A stretch of DNA of 10,714 nucleotides, taken from positions 1 through 10,714 of the forward strand of contig JAQBDA010000360.1 in the NCBI GenBank assembly GCA_032124675.1. Direction: 5' to 3'. The number at the start of each line of letters is the position of its first letter. The stretch's first letter is position 1. Origin of the DNA: JAQBDA01 sp032124675 (GTDB taxonomy: Bacteria > Chloroflexota > Anaerolineae > Anaerolineales > UBA4823). The notes beneath the pieces were generated by a model that was given only the letters and a program-made list of their open reading frames with translations, did no database searches and had not been told where the DNA came from. Below, piece after piece: positions 6,803 through 10,714 of the stretch. Position numbers and translations under genes: made by a program.

Positions 6803-7621
6803 ATGACGATAGAAAAATCCGAGCATGAACTCTTTATTGAAAATACCTGGCGTAATCTGTTGACTCTGGGAGAATCTGATCTTGAAAAACGCAACCGAAG
6901 AATATTCAGAATGTTTCCTTCGAAATCAAAATGTAAGTGGTGTGATTTACCTTTTGACCACCCGGCCTCTTCGCTTATCCATATTATTTTTAAGAAGAAA
7001 CAATCTCTGCATAATCCGCGATTTTGCAACGTATGCGAGGATTTCGCGATGAAATTTCAAGGAGGTGCAGAAATTGAGCTTTCGATGGTTTTTGCTGATA
7101 TTCGAGGCTCCACTTCCCTGGCGGAAAGCATGAGCAGCACAGATTTCAAAAAATTGATCGACCGCTTTTATCAAGTATCTACCAGGATATTCATCAAGAC
7201 AGATGCTATGATCGACAAACTGATTGGGGATGAAGTGATCGCCTTTTATATGCCCGGGGTCGCTGGTAAGGATTATGCTGGTTCGGCTGTTCGCGCCGCA
7301 GAAGAAATCTTGATTGAAACAGGACATAATGACTCAAACGGACCCAGGGCACCGATTGGTGTTGGTATCCATACAGGGGTTGCTTTTGTAGGGGCTGTTG
7401 GTACTTCGGATGGGGTCATAGATATTACAGCTTTGGGTGATGCGGTAAATGTCGCAGCCAGGCTGGCTTCACAAGCAAGCACTGGCGAAATTTTATTGAG
7501 TGAGGATACCTTGCGTGCGGCAAATATGGAGGCATCAAATTTGGAAAAGAGGAGTTTAAACCTGAAAGGGAAAAGCGCACCTTTCGATGTCAGAGTTATG
7601 CATGTATCACCGGAGAAATAA
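6803..7621 (+). CDS. Class III adenylate/guanylate cyclase with N-terminal CxxC...CxxC module
   Basis: This 272-residue soluble protein should convert ATP (or GTP) into the cyclic nucleotide and pyrophosphate. The catalytic domain spans about 90-265 and appears complete. Asp99 (FADIRGST) and Asp143 (KLIGDE) bind metal. Lys139 and Thr209 (DITALGD) take the purine-reading positions. Asn216 and Arg220 (NVAAR) are the transition-state residues. A Lys/Thr pair is seen in known bacterial adenylyl cyclases such as cyanobacterial CyaB1, so cAMP is the likelier product. The N-terminal 90 residues carry CKWC (44-47) and CNVC (75-78), a likely zinc-ribbon or metal-binding module found with related cyclases. 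The start has AGGA nine bases upstream. No membrane helix is present. It lies 184 bases after the carrier with a cNMP-binding domain, its obvious candidate partner. Functional dimerisation is expected of class III enzymes. Confidence 0.9.
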   Translation: MTIEKSEHELFIENTWRNLLTLGESDLEKRNRRIFRMFPSKSKCKWCDLPFDHPASSLIHIIFKKKQSLHNPRFCNVCEDFAMKFQGGAEIELSMVFADIRGSTSLAESMSSTDFKKLIDRFYQVSTRIFIKTDAMIDKLIGDEVIAFYMPGVAGKDYAGSAVRAAEEILIETGHNDSNGPRAPIGVGIHTGVAFVGAVGTSDGVIDITALGDAVNVAARLASQASTGEILLSEDTLRAANMEASNLEKRSLNLKGKSAPFDVRVMHVSPEK

Positions 7622-7699
7622 AATTCCAGACTCCAGCTCAAAGATAGCCCCGAATCGCTATATCAATTCCCCGTTTTTTCCTATATAATCAATATTAGA

Positions 7700-7711
7700 G
7701 ACGATATCGTC
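7700..7711. promoter_or_regulatory. GACGATATCGTC palindrome before the kinase gene
   Basis: This is a perfect 12-base palindrome with no spacer, 49 bases before the kinase ATG. A TATAAT hexamer lies at 7684-7689, just upstream, without a clear -35. If that hexamer is the -10, the palindrome would overlap the transcription start, a usual place for a repressor site. Confidence 0.3.
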
Positions 7712-7760
7712 ATTCTATACTAAAATACTTGACGTTATCCACCTCTACAAGGGGAATCAA

Positions 7761-9611
7761 ATGCGAAAACTTTTTGCCAGCCTGCGCTTCCGATTGGTAC
7801 TGCTCGTATTGATCGCCGCGCTGCCCGCCCTGGCGTTGATGATCTACTCGGGGATGGAACAGCGCCGCCAGGCTGCCTCCACCGTCCAAAACGAAGTCCT
7901 GCGCATGGCTCACCTGGCGACCATCAACCAGGAAACATTCGTTGAGAATACACGCGTCTTCCTGGTCGCCCTATCTCATATGCCTGCCATGCGCGCATCG
8001 GATTTGAAGGAATGCCAGGACTTATTCTCCCACCTATTCACCGAGCATTACCCGCAGTATGCCTCATTTTATGTGGCCGACCTGAATGCCAATATCGTAT
8101 GCCATGCGCCAAACACCCACATCCCCGACCATCTGGATGAGTGCGAGCATTATAAAATGGCTCTCGCCACGCATGATTTTGTAGTCAGCAACTACCATAT
8201 CTGCCGCGGGACCGGTAAAGCGATCCTTTCCATGGCTTACCCCGTTGATGATGACCAGGGAAATTTCATCCGGGTAATCAACATCAGCATGGACCTATCC
8301 TGGATCAATGAGTTGGCTTCTCAGGCAAAGCTGCCAGCTGGCTCTACCCTGGCGGTTCTTGATGACGAAGGGACATTCCTTACTCATTACCCCGATCCTG
8401 AGCAATGGATTGGTACGACGCTACCTGAAGATTCGCTTATCTACCCGCTGTATATGCAGGGCGAGGGCACCCTTGTAGCGGAGGGACCGGATAGTATCCA
8501 GCGAATCTACGCCATGACTCCTATGGAGAGCGGTCAGGGCAGCGTAAAAGTGATTATGGGCATCCCGACCGAGGTAGCATACGCTGAAGCAAACCGCACG
8601 CTGCTGCGGAACCTGCTGTTCCTGGGCGTTGCCACCCTCATGGCAGCTGCGGCAGCTTTCATCCTGGCCGAGCTGTTCATCATGCGCCAGACACGCTCCC
8701 TTCTGCAGACCACTGAGCAGCTTGCTTCCGGTGACCTCAGCGCCCGCACATCCATCCCCCACGACCAGGGCGAGCTGGGGCAGCTGGCCGGATCATTCGA
8801 CTTGATGGCATCTGCTCTGGAACAGCGCAAGCTTGAGCGCGACCGTGCCGAAACGGCCATGCAGGACTACGCCGCCGAGCTCGAGCGCAGCAACCGCGAG
8901 CTGCAGGACTTTGCCAACATCGCTTCACATGATATGCAGGAACCGCTCAGGAAAATCCTGACCTTCAGCGAGCTGCTGCAGAAGCGCTACAGCGGCGTTA
9001 TTGATGAGCGCGGGCAGGACTATCTTGACCGCATGGATTACTCAGCCCATCGATTGTACGACCTGATCAACGACCTGCTGGCTTACTCGCGCGTCACCAC
9101 GCGCGCCCAGCCCTTCATCCAGGTCGACCTGAATGAGGTCGTCCGCAAGGTGATCAACGACCTGGACCTGCAGATAGAGCAGAGCGGAGCCAAGGTAAAT
9201 ATCACCAGCCTGCCCACTCTGGAAGCCGACCCCACACAGATGTACCAGCTGCTGCAAAACCTGGTCTCCAATGCCCTGAAGTATCACCAGCCGGGTGTGG
9301 AACCGGTCATCCAGATCACAGGATTAGAGGCAGCACATCTAACTGCATCTGGCGGGAACGGCGTATATCAGATCCAGGTCAGCGACAACGGCATCGGCTT
9401 CGACGAGAAATACCTGGACCGCATCTTCCAGCCTTTCCAACGCCTGCACGGGAGGGACGAGTTCGAAGGCACCGGCATGGGCCTGGCCATCTGCCGTAAG
9501 ATCGTCGAGCGCCATGGCGGCAGCATCACCGCCCGCAGCACCCCGGGCGGAGGAACCACCTTTATTATCGACTTGCCCACCAGCCAGAAGAGCGGAGAAG
9601 TGACCACATGA
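7761..9611 (+). CDS. Transmembrane sensor histidine kinase (Cache-like sensor, HAMP, HisKA, HATPase)
   Basis: This is a 616-residue two-component kinase. A membrane helix at about 12-30 and a second at about 281-307 enclose an extracytoplasmic region that reads as a Cache-type sensor (YPQYASFYVADLNANIVC, GKAILSMAYPV, GSTLAVLDDEGTFL). A HAMP domain (about 308-355) and a coiled coil follow. Next come HisKA with phospho-acceptor His390 in ASHDMQEPLRKI, the N box QNLVSNALKYH (499-509), the G1 box DNGIGFD (542-548), the F box IFQPFQRLH and the G2 box GTGMGLAICRKIVERHGG (570-587). All catalytic boxes are intact. The kinase core is of the bacteriophytochrome-like type, which often pairs with Rcp1-like regulators, as here. 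The start has AAGGGGA six bases upstream. The sensor carries an unusual cluster of Cys and His residues. The ligand is unknown. Confidence 0.92.
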   Translation: MRKLFASLRFRLVLLVLIAALPALALMIYSGMEQRRQAASTVQNEVLRMAHLATINQETFVENTRVFLVALSHMPAMRASDLKECQDLFSHLFTEHYPQYASFYVADLNANIVCHAPNTHIPDHLDECEHYKMALATHDFVVSNYHICRGTGKAILSMAYPVDDDQGNFIRVINISMDLSWINELASQAKLPAGSTLAVLDDEGTFLTHYPDPEQWIGTTLPEDSLIYPLYMQGEGTLVAEGPDSIQRIYAMTPMESGQGSVKVIMGIPTEVAYAEANRTLLRNLLFLGVATLMAAAAAFILAELFIMRQTRSLLQTTEQLASGDLSARTSIPHDQGELGQLAGSFDLMASALEQRKLERDRAETAMQDYAAELERSNRELQDFANIASHDMQEPLRKILTFSELLQKRYSGVIDERGQDYLDRMDYSAHRLYDLINDLLAYSRVTTRAQPFIQVDLNEVVRKVINDLDLQIEQSGAKVNITSLPTLEADPTQMYQLLQNLVSNALKYHQPGVEPVIQITGLEAAHLTASGGNGVYQIQVSDNGIGFDEKYLDRIFQPFQRLHGRDEFEGTGMGLAICRKIVERHGGSITARSTPGGGTTFIIDLPTSQKSGEVTT

Positions 9612-10057
9612 CCCAAAAACAGGTAAGGATCCTGCTTGCCGAGGACGACCCTGACGACCGCTACCTGATCGGCGAGGCGATCGATGAGAACCAGCTCAAT
9701 GTCAAGCTTTACATCGTCGAAGATGGCGAAGAGCTGCTCGATTATCTTTTCCAGAAAGGGAAATATGAAAACCGGGCAGATTGGCCGCTGCCCGAATTGA
9801 TTCTGCTGGATTTGAATATGCCGCGTATGGATGGGCGTGAAGCACTGGAAGCGATCAAATCCCATCCGGACCTGCGCCGCATCCCGGTCGTCGTCCTGAC
9901 CACTTCCCGAGCAGAGGAGGATGTGCAGCGCACCTACGATACCGGCATCAGCGGTTATATCCCCAAGCCGGTCACCTTCACTGGATTGCTGGAAGTGATG
10001 AATGCGATAGGGATTTACTGGCTGAATGCGGCCAAGCTGCCCCCCGTCGACCGCTGA
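9608..10057 (+). CDS. Single-domain Rcp1-type response regulator
   Basis: This 149-residue protein is a lone receiver domain. It has the acidic pocket Glu12-Asp13-Asp14 (LLAEDDPDD), phospho-acceptor Asp68 (ILLDLNMPRMDG), the Thr98/Thr99 switch region (VVVLTTS) and Lys120 (IPKP). An extended segment before the third strand (LFQKGKYENRADWPLPE) and the C-terminal tail are typical of phytochrome-associated Rcp1 regulators. There is no output domain, so it probably passes phosphate on or acts by protein contact. The ATG overlaps the kinase stop codon (ATGA at 9608-9611), so the two are translationally coupled and it is almost certainly the kinase's partner. Confidence 0.93.
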   Translation: MTQKQVRILLAEDDPDDRYLIGEAIDENQLNVKLYIVEDGEELLDYLFQKGKYENRADWPLPELILLDLNMPRMDGREALEAIKSHPDLRRIPVVVLTTSRAEEDVQRTYDTGISGYIPKPVTFTGLLEVMNAIGIYWLNAAKLPPVDR

Positions 10058-10062
10058 CTGCT

Positions 10063-10079
10063 GCGACCCTGCGGGTCGT
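10063..10079. terminator. Short GC hairpin between convergent genes
   Basis: CGACCC (10064-10069) and GGGTCG (10073-10078) form a perfect 6-bp stem with a 3-base loop, extended by a G-T pair at 10063/10079. It starts six bases after the response regulator stop and lies 12 bases from the stop of the gene on the other strand. This position suits a bidirectional transcript end. No T-run follows on either side, so intrinsic termination is only probable. Confidence 0.5.
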
Positions 10080-10090
10080 CTCCAACTGCC

Positions 10091-10714
10091 TTAGCCATAC
10101 ATCTGGCAATCAATACCCGCCTCCAGCGCCTGCTGCCTGGCATATTCTGCACATTCGATGAGCTTGCTGGCTTCCTGCCCATCACGCGGGTAGATGCTGA
10201 TCCCCATATGGATATCTGAAAGAATACCTTCCCCATCCTTAGCCGCCTGGCGCAGCGTCTGAGCGAATTTCTGGCCCACCAGCAGGCTGTCTTCCGCCCG
10301 CGCGATATCCTCCAGAATGATCCCAAACAGACCACGATCCAGCAGGAGGGCCGTGTCGCTCTTGCGCAAGCACCTCCTTAGCCGCTGCAGCACAATCTGG
10401 TCCTGTCTGCCGGACCGGTCAGGCTGCACATCTGCTCCGCTGGTTGTGAGCAAGATGACGGCTGCGGTTTGAGCATAGCGCCTTGCCCGAGCGAGCATGT
10501 GCTCCAGCCTGTCCCAATACATACTCCTGCCTGGCAGCTCGGCTGGGCCGGGGAGGATGGGCTCACTTCCCGGGCTGATTTTTTCCAGCAAGTACAGCCG
10601 CACCAGCGGATTCAGCCTGAAGCGCCCCGGAGAGCGTGTCTCGAGCAGGCTGCGGTCGACCAACCCATCCAGCTCTGCCTGGCTGGCTCCGCTCTCTGAA
10701 GGAGTAAATTCACC
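10091..10714 (-). CDS. NB-ARC-like winged helix fused to a degenerate GGDEF domain, C-terminal part (5' end outside window)
   Basis: The minus-strand frame stops with TAA at 10093-10091 and stays open to the right edge, so only the C-terminal 207 or so residues are present; the TTG at 10663 is probably internal. The first visible residues, LDGLVDRSLLETR, GRFRLNPLVRLYLLEKI, resemble the winged-helix end of NB-ARC/AAA (STAND-type) regulators. The rest follows the GGDEF domain pattern: QRLRRCLRKSDTALL, then FGIILEDIARAEDSLLVGQKFA, then GISIYPRDGQEASKLIECAEYARQQALEAG. The signature itself is lost, because DRGL replaces GGDE before the conserved Phe. Diguanylate cyclase activity is therefore not expected. 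The domain may bind nucleotide or act as a scaffold. It converges on the response regulator gene and is not in its operon. Confidence 0.75.
   Translation of the reverse strand, partial: GEFTPSESGASQAELDGLVDRSLLETRSPGRFRLNPLVRLYLLEKISPGSEPILPGPAELPGRSMYWDRLEHMLARARRYAQTAAVILLTTSGADVQPDRSGRQDQIVLQRLRRCLRKSDTALLLDRGLFGIILEDIARAEDSLLVGQKFAQTLRQAAKDGEGILSDIHMGISIYPRDGQEASKLIECAEYARQQALEAGIDCQMYG

Noticed and set aside
7641..7680. CCCCG...GTTTTTTCC after the cyclase as an intrinsic terminator
   Set aside because: A T-run is present but the bases before it do not form a GC-rich stem; ATTCCCCG repeats CCCCGAAT as a mirror, not a complement.
10091..10663. TTG at 10663 as the start of the minus-strand gene
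   Set aside because: The frame continues without a stop to the window edge, and the extra residues (LDGL before VDRSLL) complete an NB-ARC-like winged-helix segment.
10469..10699. Plus-strand reading frame opposite the GGDEF-like gene
   Set aside because: It lies within the opposite-strand gene, whose frame carries recognisable domain patterns; this one has none.

Overview
The window most resembles a member of the Chloroflexota (Anaerolineae-like). This is inferred from the gene families: an SLC13 permease with TrkA-C domains, an Npt-type carrier fused to HEAT repeats and a cNMP-binding domain, a class III cyclase with a CxxC/CxxC head, a dCache-HAMP kinase paired with an Rcp1-type response regulator, and an NB-ARC-like/GGDEF-like fusion. 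Mixed GC and a dispersed palindromic element between genes fit the same idea. No rRNA, tRNA, CRISPR array, transposase or phage gene is visible, so the assignment is not proven.

Layout, left to right. (1) 1-776: C-terminal part of an SLC13/DASS permease, cut by the left edge. (2) 777-1140: a 364-base gap with a nested inverted repeat, a degenerate GTCATTGC-type dispersed palindrome and a near-consensus sigma70 promoter. (3) 1141-3382: a tight three-gene operon of two tandem paralogous 270-residue membrane proteins of unknown family and a winged-helix protein. (4) 3383-3522: a gap dominated by a large perfect hairpin and AGTATA-type inverted repeats. (5) 3523-6618: a 1031-residue Npt/MFS-like carrier with HEAT repeats and a C-terminal cNMP-binding domain. 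(6) 6619-6802: a gap with an 18-bp palindrome and two mutually exclusive hairpins. (7) 6803-7621: a class III nucleotidyl cyclase with intact catalytic residues. (8) 7761-10057: a sensor kinase and response regulator overlapping by 4 bases. (9) 10091-10714, minus strand: the end of a protein joining an NB-ARC-like winged helix to a GGDEF-like domain with a destroyed active site, cut by the right edge.

The strongest system-level idea is the neighbouring pair (5)+(7). A protein with a cyclic-nucleotide-binding domain fused to a nucleotide-carrier-like membrane domain lies directly before a cyclase predicted to make the ligand, which suggests a local cAMP-controlled transport or sensing circuit. 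The second idea is that the winged-helix protein of operon (3) controls both its own operon and the carrier, because the gaps before both carry AGTATAT/ATATACT inverted repeats. The kinase-regulator pair looks like an independent phosphorelay, and the SLC13 permease shows no functional link to the rest. By eye, the carrier and cyclase genes use more A/T-ending codons than the permease and kinase genes, so the middle block may have a different history.
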